Below are positions 31,648 through 43,672 of a stretch of DNA of 64,000 nt, piece by piece. Within the stretch, counting starts at the first letter, position 1; every line of letters starts with the position of its first letter. Source of the DNA: Darksidea phi (lineage: Eukaryota; Ascomycota; Dothideomycetes; Pleosporales; Lentitheciaceae); the NCBI GenBank assembly GCA_030770425.1, contig JASJFT010000014.1, forward strand, positions 1 through 64,000. The letters run 5' to 3'. Below the pieces are notes generated by a model that was not told where the DNA came from, did no database searches, and saw nothing but the letters and a program-made list of their open reading frames with translations. Both the position numbers and the translations under genes were made by a program.

Positions 31648-32372
31648 TGTAACTTGCTGCCTCTTCTTCTTCAGATGTTCTCTAGATCCTCAATAAACGA
31701 AGACGATAGAACGTGTGCGAGATGCGAGATGAAACCTCAACAAACCGAGGAACAAGTAGGTAATATATCTACCCCGTCATGTCTCTACCCACAGAGGCAT
31801 ACCGTCCGACCCCAGCACCGCACAAACGCGGGGTAAGCTCACGCGGATATGCATCTTACATGTCGAGACTGTCACCTACTCTTTCAGAATTGCCGTGGAG
31901 TTAATCCGGGGGACAAGCGGCTGGGCGCAAAGTTGGCATTCTCACCCAGATACTTGAAAAGGGAAGACAATAAGCGAACAATACTTGGCAAGCCCTGAGG
32001 TTGGAGGTATGTGTATGCTTGGCTGGCGTGGCATATGTGTGGGGTGACGCTGGGGCCGCACGCGGGGCAAGTGTGACGAGGGCTGCGCACAGGCGAGAAA
32101 AATTCTTTGACTTCACATCTTCCCGTCACATCACAGAGATGATTAGAAGTTCCCATTCGTATCCTGTCGGTCTTGCTCTATCTCAACAGGGTCATGGTGA
32201 TGACGGGAGGCGCTACATTACCCGACAGAACGAATCCCGGTATAAGGCCGCATGCTCGTCTTATGGCCTCCCCGCATCCGAGGCCCCGGTAGAATACCCA
32301 GCGGGGAACTACGCTTGCACCGTCTGAGAATATCTTTTCCGCCAAGCGCCATGGCTAACTAGTGAGATGCCA
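31648..32372. other. Intergenic region, nothing recognised
   Basis: Holds the upstream region of the transporter (minus strand) and the downstream region of the 32373 gene. Short frames on both strands lack any family signature. Confidence 0.3.
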
Positions 32373-33930
32373 CTACCGCAGCTTTCTCGGCCTACCCCTC
32401 GGCCTACCGGTACCCCTACCTCGAGCCGTTCCACCCCTAGTTGCAGGCTTCGTCTGCGCCTCATCCGACTTGAACCTCTTTGGTGCCCTCCTACGGGTGT
32501 AGCTTGTGCTGTCCGTTGGCTTCCTTCCTCTCCTCGTCGGGGCTGCACGAGCCGGTACAAAGGGATGCCTCTCTGCTAACGTTTTATCTCTCCCTAACCA
32601 AACCGGACCATCGCCCCTCGCAACAGCAACCCCAAAGTCATAGTCTCCGGCACGATGGACATAATACGGTCCCAAGCCCTGCGGACCCAGTGCATGTCTC
32701 TCCGGTGCTAAAAACCTGCTGTTGACATATGCAGGAGCGAGGGCAAGGCCTTGACCGGGAGTTGAAGACGCAGGAAAGTGGACGGGAGTTGCGCGTGGGA
32801 GCGGATCTTCACCGCCTGGGCGGTTGGAAGCGTTGGGGTTGACGATGAGGGCTGAGCTTTGTAGGACGTCGAAGATGTGCTTTACTTCAGCGTTCTCCCG
32901 AGTGGTGCCCGGTGGTGGAGGCCTGTATGGAGCAGACATGCGGCCGAGGTAGGTAGGGTCATTTGGCGCGGGTGCTGGCCCGGCATAGGGACTGAGATGC
33001 TGGCCGGGCTGTGGACTCCTCTTTGGAGTCTGGAATTGAGGCACCGCGAGAGGGAGATTTTTCGTGTCGTGCTCGATGCTCATAAGTTCGAGAGCTGCGT
33101 CGAGGTCGCGGAGACGCTGGATGATCGTTGCTTGGTCAGGCTGGGCGCGAGGGTCTCGCTTCGGTTTGCGGAAGTAGTCCTGGACCTTTTGGACTAGGCT
33201 CTTGAGTATTTCTGGCGCAAGAGGACCATTGGCGACTAACTCTACTAATTCATTAGATATTTTATAAGAGATGTAGTCGAGGAAAGCCTTACGAGATGGC
33301 GCTGGCATTGGTTCTGCAATCTCAATCCTCGGATATGACGCGAAAAACTGATACTCATACTCCCCAGAATCCGGAGCGCAACTTCCCTCCGTCTTAGTTG
33401 CCTTGCGCGAGAAGCAAGGCTCCATATCTGGGGTCCAGAAGCCAACCGCTCGACGCTTGGCCCCGTCAAGCTTGTCATACCAGCCAGCATGTCGTGCCGA
33501 GCCACTTGAGCGGAGTCCACCACGCGGTGATCTATTAGCACTTGATCCATCGCCAACACCGGGGCTTTCAATGGCCGAATACGGGCTAAGGGTAGACGGC
33601 TCAAACGGCGTGGCCGCGGCTTCGATCTGACCAGGGTAGCGGTTCCATACTGTGCGCTCTGTTTCCATCCGTTGATGGCGCGGAGGGGTGTGTTTGTGCA
33701 ACATTGGCACCTCTCCGCTTACGTCTGATTCTTCGATATGATCGAACGATGCTTCAATACCTATAGGATCATCGATAACGTTATAACCTTGATCCCTTAT
33801 GAAATGAGAAATATATAGACTTACCTGTCTCTTCATCGTGAAAGCTAGGATCGGAGGCAATTTCGAGGTCGTCGGGAAGGCTAGCAGAGTCGCTAGTAGC
33901 CCCTATGTCTTCATGAAGTCGCTCCTTCAT
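32373..33930 (-). CDS. AT-hook-containing hypothetical protein, 497 residues
   Basis: Two exons on the minus strand: 33930-33825 and 33760-32373. The 64-nt intron has donor GTAAGT and acceptor CTATAG, and its removal joins FHDEETG to IEASFDHIEESD. The start is the first ATG in a frame that stays open upstream. The N-terminal 200 residues are Ser/Pro-rich and look disordered. Residues from about the ISYKISNELVELVANGPLAP stretch to DAALELMSIEH are predicted-helical by composition, a possible small folded domain that I do not recognise. The C-terminus is strongly basic with RRGRKP and a double AT-hook-like end (GRPRGRPRK) as the last residues. This suggests a nuclear protein binding AT-rich DNA. 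It shares no visible core with the five-member family, although it neighbours one member. Confidence 0.7.
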
Positions 33931-34621
33931 AGCAGCATCGGCCTGGGAAATTTCTAGAGAGCGATAGTAGGCCGTCAAAGCTAGATTGCAGGTGGGTCTC
34001 TCACTACGGGTATGAAATGTTGTCGAGGTGCAAAGTAAGCAAGTGATGAGGCAGAATCCACCTTAGGCTGGCGAAGTGGTTTTTATACTGATTCCCCTAA
34101 TCGGCGAAGGGCCTTAGTGTTACGGGGTATATATCATCCTAGTAACCACTTTGATCACATGACGTTGTGGAGTAGTTAAAGAGTCTTCAAGGGGACTCTG
34201 CCTAGGCAACGTAGTGTGTGACTACTGAAAGGAGAGTCACTGAACAATTAATCTGTAATCTAGAACATTACAGTCCTACTTTCAGCATAAGGATCTGCTT
34301 GCAGGTCATAGGTGAAGGAAAGGTTTTCTCATCACCCTCATGCTTGAGATTCTGACGTAGCTTTCGGAGATTGGATCTAATCCAATTAATAGTCTCAATA
34401 TCAATCTAACTGTACCAATGTAGTTTTAAGAAATTATATCATATTCTCGTGTGCATCGCATGAATCGTTAACTACGGCTAGTACGGCAAGTCTGCTGAAG
34501 GTGGGTTTTCACTTCAGAACATTCTCGCCAGCAAACACGATCTATACTGCAATTATCTGAGTAGTTGCAACCCATTCACTACCTTCTTCAACAACTCCCG
34601 AACCTTTCGGAATCCGTCGCC
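33931..34621. other. Intergenic region, nothing recognised
   Basis: Upstream of the AT-hook gene and downstream of the 34622 gene, both on the minus strand. No gene or clear element seen. Confidence 0.3.
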
Positions 34622-36349
34622 TTAACCTGGAGCACGAGTTGTCAGAACACGCGTCCGATCCTCCGCAACGCGATCCCGGTGGCGCTCAACCGCAGCTCGA
34701 TCGGGGCATTCACCGTTTCTAGACTTGGCGATAGTGGGCGAAATGCCTGCGTGCTTGAGAAGGGCATGAACATCGCTAATCATGACGCGGAAGTGGCTAT
34801 TAGCTTTGCACCACTTGATAAGATGTGTCAGTGGTCCAGCGTCCTTGCCCTGAGGAAGCTGCGGAAGGCCGTGTTCTAGCGCAAGAAGTGGATAGTCGAT
34901 GCCAGTCTTGGGAGACTTCCACTGTCGAGCAGTGAAGTCCTTCGTCTTCGCTCCAGTGGGATCAGGTACAGGGACCGCCGGGTTCGCACGGCGCAGGCGC
35001 GTCCATGGCCTGCTATGGGAGAAAGCCGCTTCGCCGGATAGCTGGCGCGCCATGTTGATTTCATTCGCGATTGATCCGCCATTTAGACCGGCGCGAACGA
35101 ATCGAACTAACAGTGGACGCTGACAGTAGTGGTTGGTGAAGTATGCCATGCACTCTGTGAGCGTAAGCTCTACGTTTGAGCCGAGATACCGATCTACAGC
35201 GACATTGTGCGGCGGAGCTATACTCGTCATTTGACAAAATGGCAAAAGGTCTTGGTTGGAAAGAGGCGTCGACGGACCGGACCAGTGCTGCTTAAGAGCT
35301 TTCATCAACAGCTCCGCAATAGGATGCTTTTTGTTACCGGACCGAATGACTTTCCGGATATCGGTCTTTAAAACTTGAGGATGGAAGGGTGCAGTCGGGT
35401 TTTGCGCTACATGCTCGATGAAGTCCCATGCATCGGCTATATCGATAAGCCTCGGTGGACAGAAGATCGCCGCCAATCTTAAGTCAGCGGCGGTAAATGT
35501 AGTCGAAGGGAAGGGCGACGTTTCATGATTAGATGCTGCCCAGCATGTGTCGTCAATGCTCGGAGATGTGGAGGGTGTTTCGTCGGCTCTCAGAGACTCG
35601 TTATTCAAGTAGAGTATGTCGTCGACGTCTATCATCTCCTCGTCACCTAGGGTGACTTCGGGGAAGGGATGTCCTGGTGAGGTCGCCGATGGTAACATGT
35701 GCGGAACTTCGGTCAGGTCGGGTGCTGCCTTGCTCATTGGGAGATATATGTGAGGACGAGGCTGATCCTCGTCCATCTGGTCGCACTTACTACTCCAGGG
35801 GCTGTCCGACAGCGGCTCACAGTCCATAACCAACTCCATCCCCTCATACTCATACTCATCTAGCGGACAAGTAGCAACTACCTCAGGGGCAGGAACTACG
35901 TCCACATCCACATCCACATCCAGGTCATCCATCTCCTCTTCACTCACATCATCATCATCCGGCTGCACCCAATAATTCTCACCGCGACCCAGAGCGTTTG
36001 ACGCCTTTGGCACCCGGAATACTGGACTGAACAACCCCATATTCACTCCTAGCGGTACATCGTGCTCCATTGCCCACTTTGTCTTCATACTAGGCCCCCA
36101 TATGGGCGAATAGACGGGTACGGATGCATCTAGAGGGGAGTCGATGACTTCCCAGGTGGCATGGCGGGCAAGGAGCGTGTCGAGGTCTGTGCAGGGTTTC
36201 TCGGGAGGAATGTAGTCGTCGGAGGCGTAGTCAGACAAAACGAGGGAGCAGTTATCATTCGGATCGTTTGCATAGCTTTTGTATGCGTAGTTGTCGATGT
36301 CTTGGTAGTTGTGGGAAAGTAGCAGCTTGTGGTTAAGAAGGTTTGCCAT
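34622..36349 (-). CDS. Divergent paralogous family member E, 575 residues
   Basis: Single frame from ATG 36349 on the minus strand. The N-terminal half is acidic, with a striking DVDVDVD run around residue 145, and looks disordered. From about residue 284 a helix-like block (FTAADLRLAAIFCPPRLIDI) resembles the opening of the family core (LTAAEIMAYCPHWLKS). From about 392 a second such block (VELTLTECMAYFTNHY, then VRFVRAGLNGGSIANEIN) is followed by the second half of the core. There GKDAGPLTHLIKWC stands for GFDALDLTRCVLY, and the closing AAVERHRDR stands for the CDRQVFFRR region. So this member seems to carry a duplicated first half of the core and no C-terminal WAEN module. Similarity is weak and judged by eye. 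Function unknown; no AT-hook seen. Confidence 0.65.
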   Translation of the reverse strand: MANLLNHKLLLSHNYQDIDNYAYKSYANDPNDNCSLVLSDYASDDYIPPEKPCTDLDTLLARHATWEVIDSPLDASVPVYSPIWGPSMKTKWAMEHDVPLGVNMGLFSPVFRVPKASNALGRGENYWVQPDDDDVSEEEMDDLDVDVDVDVVPAPEVVATCPLDEYEYEGMELVMDCEPLSDSPWSSKCDQMDEDQPRPHIYLPMSKAAPDLTEVPHMLPSATSPGHPFPEVTLGDEEMIDVDDILYLNNESLRADETPSTSPSIDDTCWAASNHETSPFPSTTFTAADLRLAAIFCPPRLIDIADAWDFIEHVAQNPTAPFHPQVLKTDIRKVIRSGNKKHPIAELLMKALKQHWSGPSTPLSNQDLLPFCQMTSIAPPHNVAVDRYLGSNVELTLTECMAYFTNHYCQRPLLVRFVRAGLNGGSIANEINMARQLSGEAAFSHSRPWTRLRRANPAVPVPDPTGAKTKDFTARQWKSPKTGIDYPLLALEHGLPQLPQGKDAGPLTHLIKWCKANSHFRVMISDVHALLKHAGISPTIAKSRNGECPDRAAVERHRDRVAEDRTRVLTTRAPG

Positions 36350-37279
36350 TGTGGTTGAGTGAGCGGTTTGGTTGGAGGGAGTGAGAAAGTTAGGGGCTTT
36401 TGTTCATGGGAAAGCCTGATTGTGCGGTAGAGATAGGAGGCTCTATCTTGTCGTGGGCTGTAATTTGCGTGTAAGCTGGTGAATCGCTGGACTGGTCTGT
36501 GTGGTGTGCAAACGGTCGAAGCACGTCAGCGGTGACCTTGAGATGGTTTTTTGTACCTAAGTCATGGGTTCTTATCAATTCCGTTCACTCAATGTGTCTG
36601 GATGCCGTACGGTGGTTGATCATAACGTTGAGAATTTCACCACGCTGGAAAATAATTCCTTATTTGTGAAGGCCCGTAAGAAGGCGTAATAACACAACAT
36701 CTATGTGTCGTTCCGTTAGATCCTCTGCAAGTTTGGAAAAAGGCTTACTAACTCGCGTCTTTGGAGTCATATTCGAGGCGTTACCAAACATTGTAGAAGA
36801 CGAATGACGCATGCTAAGAGTGCATTCATAGTATATCAGCTCAGCTATTACTCTCCTATTAGACGGCACACAGGACAATGGGCCAGCATGTCGACAAGCC
36901 GGTTTGGTTTAATTGGGAGGGGCGATTTGAAGACCGGTAAAGTGAGAGTGAGAAACCGGTGACTTAGGGTCGAGTGGCGAGATGAAATTGTTCACGGCGA
37001 GGTGAGAGCGGGTGGAGCGTGCCTTGTTTTCGTGCTTCACTAAGGTCACGATTTCCCGACAGCTAAAAAAATTATTTCGCACAAGAGAAAAGGCAATACT
37101 AAGCCAATCGATCAATCGTCTTCCAGACTGTTTTGGTTAGACAAATGGAGCCCTTGAGAGTGGTTGTTGCTAATCTCGGTGAAGAGCCATCGAGTCAGAG
37201 ATAGGATACAGGAGATGGAACTGTAGAATACGAATTACGATTGAGGCGATCAGGTAAGTAGGAAACTTATATGGAGAAA
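36350..37279. other. Intergenic region, nothing recognised
   Basis: Upstream of the 34622 gene. Short minus-strand frames at 36390-36578, 36660-36878 and 36909-37115 show no family signature. Confidence 0.3.
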
Positions 37280-38335
37280 CTAATCAGAGTACAAAGCCAC
37301 CTTGCACCCATTTGTATTCTTCACCGTCAGACTCCACTGACCAGCCCAAGGGCGATAGTCTTTGCTCTCAATGCGAATGTAACACTACGCAAACCTCACA
37401 ATAACGAATGCGGCCTCGTTCATGGACTTTTCCCTCCCACGCAGTAACGGGGCCCGTTGCTGAAAGGAAGGAACTCCCAGTTTCCTGGCTTGATGGCATT
37501 CCATCAGTCAGGGGTCAAATGTCTCCACATTGGGACCAAAGACAGTGCTGTAACGACGTAGGCCGTAAAAGAAAGTGATGATGCGCGAGTTCTCCAGTAC
37601 GAATACTGGCGCCGCACCATCAGGGCCACCACCGCGAGGTAGCATTGTGTCACGGAGAGAGGTTCGATCACTGGTGCAGAACACGAGGTAAAGACGAAGT
37701 GCTAGCATAAAATGTCAGCGTCCCATGCGTAAGGCCTCTCAATGTGCATGGTTGGTGGACTCACATTCTTTTAAGAATGTTCTGAAGAAGTTTCATGTTT
37801 CTTAACACTTCAACCATCGAGCTGCTGTAGACGGCATTGCTCACTTCTTCTCTCATTAGATCCCACAGGGCCTGATTGCGGGCGGGACAAAAGAAAGATT
37901 GTATTCGTTACAAGCGTGGATGCTGTGTCTTGCATCGCCATGATGCATTGAAGAACTTGCGACCGTATTTGTTGACGATCCATCCCGCCCCGTGCACAGG
38001 ACTTCACTAAGTCTGAGCTCCCCAAATTCTCATCGCCTTCTGGCTGAAAATACCTCGGCTTGTTTTTAATTTCGAAACCCACTTAATGGTCGATAAAGGA
38101 ATGTAGCGTTCGAGAGTTCTTCTTGAACTGGGTGTTCGGCAGGTTACGGCCGATCAATCCGAAGAAGACTCTGAGATGAACCAAGGTGTATCTTCGTGAT
38201 AGGCCTGAAGAAAATCTCTAGAATCGACTGGAGGAGAAGACGATTGGTTGAGTGGCTTTACTCCAAGCCGCTCCCCAATCATAAACTCCCACGCCATGTC
38301 TAAGAACTGCAACGAACGATTAGTCTTACGAAAGC
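37280..38335 (-). pseudogene. Cytochrome P450 (CYP52-like), frameshifted and 5'-truncated
   Basis: Read piecewise on the minus strand, the segments follow the order of a fungal microsomal P450. First comes an AWEFMIGERLG block (family: TEFLFGE). Next is the I helix IMAMQDTASTLVTNTIFLLS, with the AGxDT region reading MQDTAST. Then LRLYLVFCTSDRTSLRDTML after the K helix, with LPRGGGPDGAAPVFV. A haem-binding loop FSNGPRYCVG carries the ligand Cys, followed by NEAAFVIVRFA, and the end WSLTVKNTNGCKVALYSD closes at TAG 37280-37282. At least three frame changes and internal stops separate these pieces, so no functional protein is possible. GGGPDG and the tail suggest the CYP52 alkane/fatty-acid hydroxylase group. 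The 5' part is missing; the coding signal ends near 38335 where AT-rich repeat sequence begins. Confidence 0.8.
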
Positions 38336-38344
38336 CGGTATAGC

Positions 38345-38705
38345 TGGCTCCGGGCGAATAACTAATAATAGCTCTATATATTATAAAGTACGGGTAGGCC
38401 TTAGCCTCTTATATATACTTCTTTATTTTATTAAAATAAGATATAAAATACTCTAATCTCTAAAGCTCTTACGAAATCTATTTAAAAAGGTTACTTTATT
38501 TATTATAAAGTTTTATTCTCTATACTTTTATTATATCTAGATTTACTACTTTCCTTTATAAGCTATATTAGCCTAGGTATACCTAAAATCTAGTCGTAAT
38601 CTAAGCTTAGGTTATTCTTAGTAATAAGGTCCTATTTTAAGTCTCGTAGCGGACCACTTTTGGTCCCCCGTAGTAGGCCGGGTTCTGGGGGCAGGTCCTA
38701 GATTT
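38345..38705. repeat. AT-rich RIP-type insert at the broken end of the P450
   Basis: Abrupt change to TA-rich sequence with hardly any CA or TG. It ends near 38645-38670 with GGACCACTTTTGGTCC, a perfect 6-bp inverted repeat around CTTT that resembles terminal repeats of pogo/mariner-type elements. The element type is not proven. It directly abuts the truncated P450. Confidence 0.5.
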
Positions 38706-40555
38706 TAACCTCTCTAGATCTAATCAGGCGATGGCCTGTGCTTTAAATCTCTTGGCGACCGCTTCTTCGCCTCCTTCCCCACCAGAAACACCAACGCGCA
38801 CGCTGACATCTCTCTTCATCCACACCCCAAAAAAAATTGAGCGCCTCCAGCGCAAGGTCCTGGCCGGTGCGGTTCGGCCGCCCTCCCTGCTGGTGGTGGC
38901 AAAGAATAGAGAGCTTTTGCGCCACTCTATGCATGGGAAACGCCATCCATTTAAGGAGCTCTGAATAGGAGCCTGGAGCGCATATCAAACGTCATCAACA
39001 CTGACCAGAACCCTCGAAGATTCTAGAATCAGCCGTGAGGGGAATTCCATGTTCTGTTGGACGAAGGAGGATGTTGAAGCAAGTGTTTCGGTTGTATTGT
39101 CGTTATTTTGTAGAGGTTTGGGATACCCCATATATATATACGTATGCTCCCAACTCCTGTAACATCTTGCTGTTTCAGCCACCGTGATGTTTGCCAGAGG
39201 AGGTTGAAATTGGCATCGGGTGTGGCCACTTCTGGCAAGAGGGGGCCAAGAGGCCCCGAGTCGACCGCAATCATATGAGATGAATCTTGAACCAGGCGCT
39301 CGGAGCCGATGGGCGGGGACCACAACTAGGCCGTTCTGACAAGGCCGTCCTGAGCGATTTGCCATCTTCACATCAACGGAGTCACATGGTCGATCAATTT
39401 TACATTTGCCCCAACACGAAATGGTTATAATATCTTCTGTTCTATGCAATGCTTCAAAGATAGCCAGCCAAGCTCTCAGCAAACCATTCCAAACACGTCA
39501 ATTCGGTCCGAGCAAGCGAGCCCTCGGAGGAAAGCAAAACGAGGTGTCTTGCGTCATGAGTAGTAGTAATAGTAGAACCAGTACTCAAGAGAGTCGTTTT
39601 ATGTTGTTGATGTCGATGTTGGTGCACGAGTATGGGTGGTTGGGGCATCTCTTGCAGAGAACGTATTCACCCTCTAGTGCGCCGGAGTGACTCCCAGTTT
39701 GGGAGACCTTGAACTTCTTCCGACACCCCGCTGCTTCACAGGTGTACGATTTATGTTCATTTTTGGCACGGGCACAAACCGTGAACCACCCCTTGGCTCC
39801 CAAGCTTGCCAACATCTTCCTTGTAAATAGCCAATCCTCTCTTTGCAAGTTGATGGTGCAGTGAAACCTACAACAGGTTGATTCGTGGCAAAGGGCTGTG
39901 GAGTGGCACCCGTTCGAAAGTGCAGGGAAAGTAAGATAGGATCACCCATATTTATTTGAGCTTTCCGTGCCGTCGTACAACCTACAATGCACCTCTCATA
40001 CGGTGCATGCAGATGCAGAGTGCAGCGCAGACACGTCAGCAGCGAGTCTGCTGGGCTTCCCGTCCGCTCAGCCTTACTTACGCAGCGCACCGGCAGATTA
40101 GTAGTATAGTGGGGACCATATGCGAATACCTGCTGTATGTTTTTTTGGCATTTTGGGCCGTCTTTTTTTTTTTTGTGGGGTGGCTAGATGGATGGGGGTT
40201 GGCGTGGACAGTTTTGCAACTCGCCTCGTGTCGAAGAACACCGCGCCTTGTCCGGGGTTTACACAAGTAGCAAACAATTCCTTGAAATTATTTGAGTAGG
40301 CGTGCATGTCAGATACAGATAATATTATATGGGCGCCCAAGAGTGTCACTAGAGCCGAACCCTCCGGTCTACCACACCTAGTTCGTGCACGGCAGGCGGT
40401 TCCCGGAGCCTCTCGCCTTGACCTGACCAATCCTACGGTTCTACACAGCTATCACTGTTAAATGATGAATTTATTGAAGGATAAGTTAACTGCCTTTATC
40501 TAGGGATTAATCAATGTATATTCTAGTTAGGCCCTGAATTATCTTAATTCCGCTC
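38706..40555. other. Intergenic region with weak small frames
   Basis: A 77-codon plus-strand frame from ATG 38731 (MACALNLLATASS) and overlapping minus-strand frames have no recognised family. One Cys-rich minus-strand segment is listed separately. A poly-T run of 13 lies near 40163-40175. Nothing else found. Confidence 0.3.
39585..39866 (-). CDS. Possible small Cys-rich protein or terminal exon
   Basis: A minus-strand frame ending at 39585 reads REDWLFTRKMLASLGAKGWF, then YTCEAAGCRKKFKVSQTG and YVLCKRCPNHPYSC, with Cys pairs spaced CxxxxC and CxxC, as in small zinc-binding modules. No ATG opens it; an acceptor-like TTGTAG lies just upstream at about 39867, so it could be a last exon whose partner I cannot place. 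I do not recognise a family. The tail is IDINNIKRLS. Confidence 0.3.
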   Translation of the reverse strand, partial: FHCTINLQREDWLFTRKMLASLGAKGWFTVCARAKNEHKSYTCEAAGCRKKFKVSQTGSHSGALEGEYVLCKRCPNHPYSCTNIDINNIKRLS

Positions 40556-43500
40556 TCACGTCTCATCGATTCCCAACAAATACTGCCGCATGGCTTCGAC
40601 GAGATTTCCGCTATACTGACCGCCCCTGGTGAGTCCCTGGATGCCAGCTTCTTCTTCATCCAGAATAATTTGTGGCGGTGGATACCACCATGCCCTTACT
40701 ACACGAAAGAGCTTCTTCAACGACTGAACAGATCCTTCTATACCACGCGACATAGTTGACATAAAGGCACTGCAACGTCTGGACTCGGTACGTCGTGATC
40801 TTACCATGCGGAGCAATATCCGCTGTCTAGATTCCAGAAAAGCCGCCCGTATGACCTGTGAAACCGTGAAGCGGTATCCGGCCGTGTTAACGCGGGACCG
40901 TGTAGTCAAGTCCGCTCCATGTTCGATGAGGGATTTGACTATTTTCAGAAGAATTTTCTGATGGGCCGTAGATCGTGGCTTGCCGTTGTTATAGAGCGCT
41001 CGTAAGAAAGTCTCCCAAATAGTCGAAGTTGTCACGCACGGCGCATTCGGATCAGCGTTGTGCTGAAGAAGGATTGTAAGGACGTAGTATTGTTGAGATA
41101 TAAGCTCTCTATACTGGTTAAGTTGTCCACTTGGGGTGTCCATAGGATTCATGATTTCTAGGAGAAACTCGCCGAATGCGGTAGAAGATCCCAGTCGACA
41201 ATTCGGGTCAACTCCTTGACCGAGGAGGAATGCGATCGTTTCAGGAGCAGCTGAAAACCGATTTTCGTGTACAGAAGAGATCTTCAGTGACCAGAGAAGC
41301 TTTTTAAGGAACGGTGTGAGATATTGACCCACCGCCTGTGGCTCTTCAACTAGTCTCTGGCAAACGTAGAATTGCAGGCCAGACTGAATGGCTAGATCCA
41401 TGAAATTTCTGCATGCCCGTACCCGGTACACCTTGTATAGTTCGGAGAGAGTGGATTCCATATCCTCAAGAAGTACAGTAGGAGATGTGTTGGTCTCGAT
41501 CTCTAGCTGTCTTGTGTGGAACATGAAGTTGGACAGCATGACTCGAAAGTCACCATCGCGGGCTACGTCGGAGCGACGTAAAGACATACGTCTCATAGTC
41601 ATGAGGAGGATCTTGCAGATAACGCTGTGAGCGTTGAAGTCGACAGGAAGGTGGCCTCGGAGGAATTGTTGTATATCGTTCAAACGAATAAAGTCGTGAA
41701 CTGTCCGATGGAAAAAGTCCACTCTGTAGCCAAAATAATCAGTCGCCGATGGGACAGGCATTATCTCTAGCAATCCTTTATATCTTCCGTTGATGCGTTG
41801 CCGTGTTTTGGTATGTCGATCGAATAATTCATACCTGTCCATCGCTGATACTGAATCTTGAAGCCTCGCGTCCAAGTCCCTCTGGTCAAGGAAAGACAAG
41901 GTAAGCAATGTCAACGGCTCTGTCGACTGCAGAACAACTTGAAACGTTTGAGCCATCTTGTCTTTATAGACCGCATCGACGCTGTCGAGGATGAGGCGGA
42001 AGAATGTTTCTAGGTCCGATGGGATCAGCCTGAGTCGATCTTGAAGAAGACTGGCATCGTCACCGTTGGTCAACCCCTCGCAAAGTGAGAGAAGGACGAG
42101 ATATACCCAAAGGAACACTCCTTGGGCGCGTGTTACGATGTCATTCACCAGCTCGCTGATTCCAACATCTTCCAAGGAGAGCATTGCCAGGTGAGTGTGC
42201 TCCTCAAGCCTGCTTCGGACATACAGCTCTATATCCCCGCGTGTTAGCTGCTCTAGGTATATTTTCCTAGAGGTATTTCTTCCATAAGCATCCTCAAAGA
42301 TATTCCAGGGCCTACTTGACGCACATATTTTGATGAATCGGGACCGTGCCAGGGAATTTAGAGCGTGAACGAGGTCGGGGTGATGACCTGCGTATTCATC
42401 CAGGCCATCGATGAAGAAGCAGAACTTTGAAGCTGTCTCCTCATATATGACAATCTCGCTCAAGGTGTTTCGAAGTTGCTCCAAGGTCCAGAAGTCTTCA
42501 GAGAAGGCATCACTGAGTTCGAGAGACCAGAAAGCGGGACAAGCCTTGGGTATCAGATTGGGACTTTGCTGCAAAATAGCGAAAATCAACGAGCGTAGCA
42601 AGCCTTCTTGAGTTTTCTGCATTTGGGTGCCGATGCTCCAGAAGAAGAAACTTGCGGTGATAAGCTCGGTTCCATCGGCCCATTGCTTCAACAACTCGTG
42701 CGTTCTTGGATGCTGGTAGAGATACTTCATGAGTGTTGACTTCCCCGAGCCAGGCTTTCCGGAGACCCAGTATATCCCGTCATCCTTCTCTAGCCACTGT
42801 ACAAAGCCGACATCACATTCCGGTTCAAAGATCCAATCAAATGTCTTATTGTATGCCTTAACGACATTGGCCATTCGTGCGTGCATGTATGTGTAGTGGA
42901 GGCTCGACAAAATGCGCTGTTCTCTGGCAATGCCTGTACATTGTAGGGCCAGATTATGGATCCTACTCGCAAGTTCCTCGAGGTCGATCTTGGTAGCTGC
43001 TGCAGCCAATCGTTCTCGCACAGTTATCCGAACCTCTTCGATATGTTTTGCTAGATCTTCAAGTCGATCATTCTGATTCAGATTCAAACGAATGTTCTCA
43101 ATGCCGAGTTTTTGAATCTCATGGAGAATCAAACTTTGTTGGTCCCTAATAGGCAGGTCAGAGTCGTAACCCACCGTTATGGGAAGCTTATAGACTCACC
43201 CTAGAACAGCAACAAGGCGAATGGTCAATTCTTCGCGAAAGGTCTTCAATCTTTGCTGAAGCTCATCAATCTGTGATTTCTTACCCAAAGCTTTCATAGC
43301 TTGTCGGAAGCTTTTCCATTTTCGATGTTTGCTCTCAGGGTCAACCCTAAGCTCTCGCACAATGGAGAGGAGCTCTTGGGCCACAGTCTGGCAAGACGTA
43401 GCCAGGTGCCAGATCTGATCGTCGGCGATGGTCGATGAATAGTTGACCAGATTGTCAGTTGAGCTCGCAGGAGAAGGCGGACTGCGAGCCGCTAGTTTGT

Positions 43501-43672
43501 CTGCAACGGTCCACAAGTCGTGGTATATAACCTCTAGCTCAATGTGTGTTGTTGTAGTACCATCTGCGGATTTGTAAATTTCTCTGCCTTTCGATAGCAA
43601 CTTCTGTCCGAAGTCCAGGAATTGTATGATATTGCCGGCAAGGCTGAGGACAGAGAACGGGTCGAGAACCAT
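40556..43672 (-). CDS. NACHT-type STAND NTPase (NLR-like) with ankyrin-like tail
   Basis: Two exons on the minus strand, 43672-43200 and 43145-40556, with a 54-nt intron (donor GTGAGT, acceptor ATTAG). The product has 1020 residues; GTG at 43678 is not needed as start. Residues 1-270 are a helical effector-type N-terminus of the fungal NLR kind (MVLDPFSVLSLAGNIIQFLD onward). The NTPase has Walker A GKPGSGKSTLMKYL near residues 283-291 and Walker B FCFFIDGLDEY near 397. The helical region beyond contains LVLLSLCEGL and the DFFHRTVHDFI motif usual in this class. The C-terminus has three degenerate ankyrin-like units (IAFLLGQGVDPNCR, LTILLQHNADPNAP, VKSLIEHGADLTTR). Fungal NLRs act in non-self recognition and regulated cell death. 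Ligand and effector mode are unknown. The frame is intact. Confidence 0.85.
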
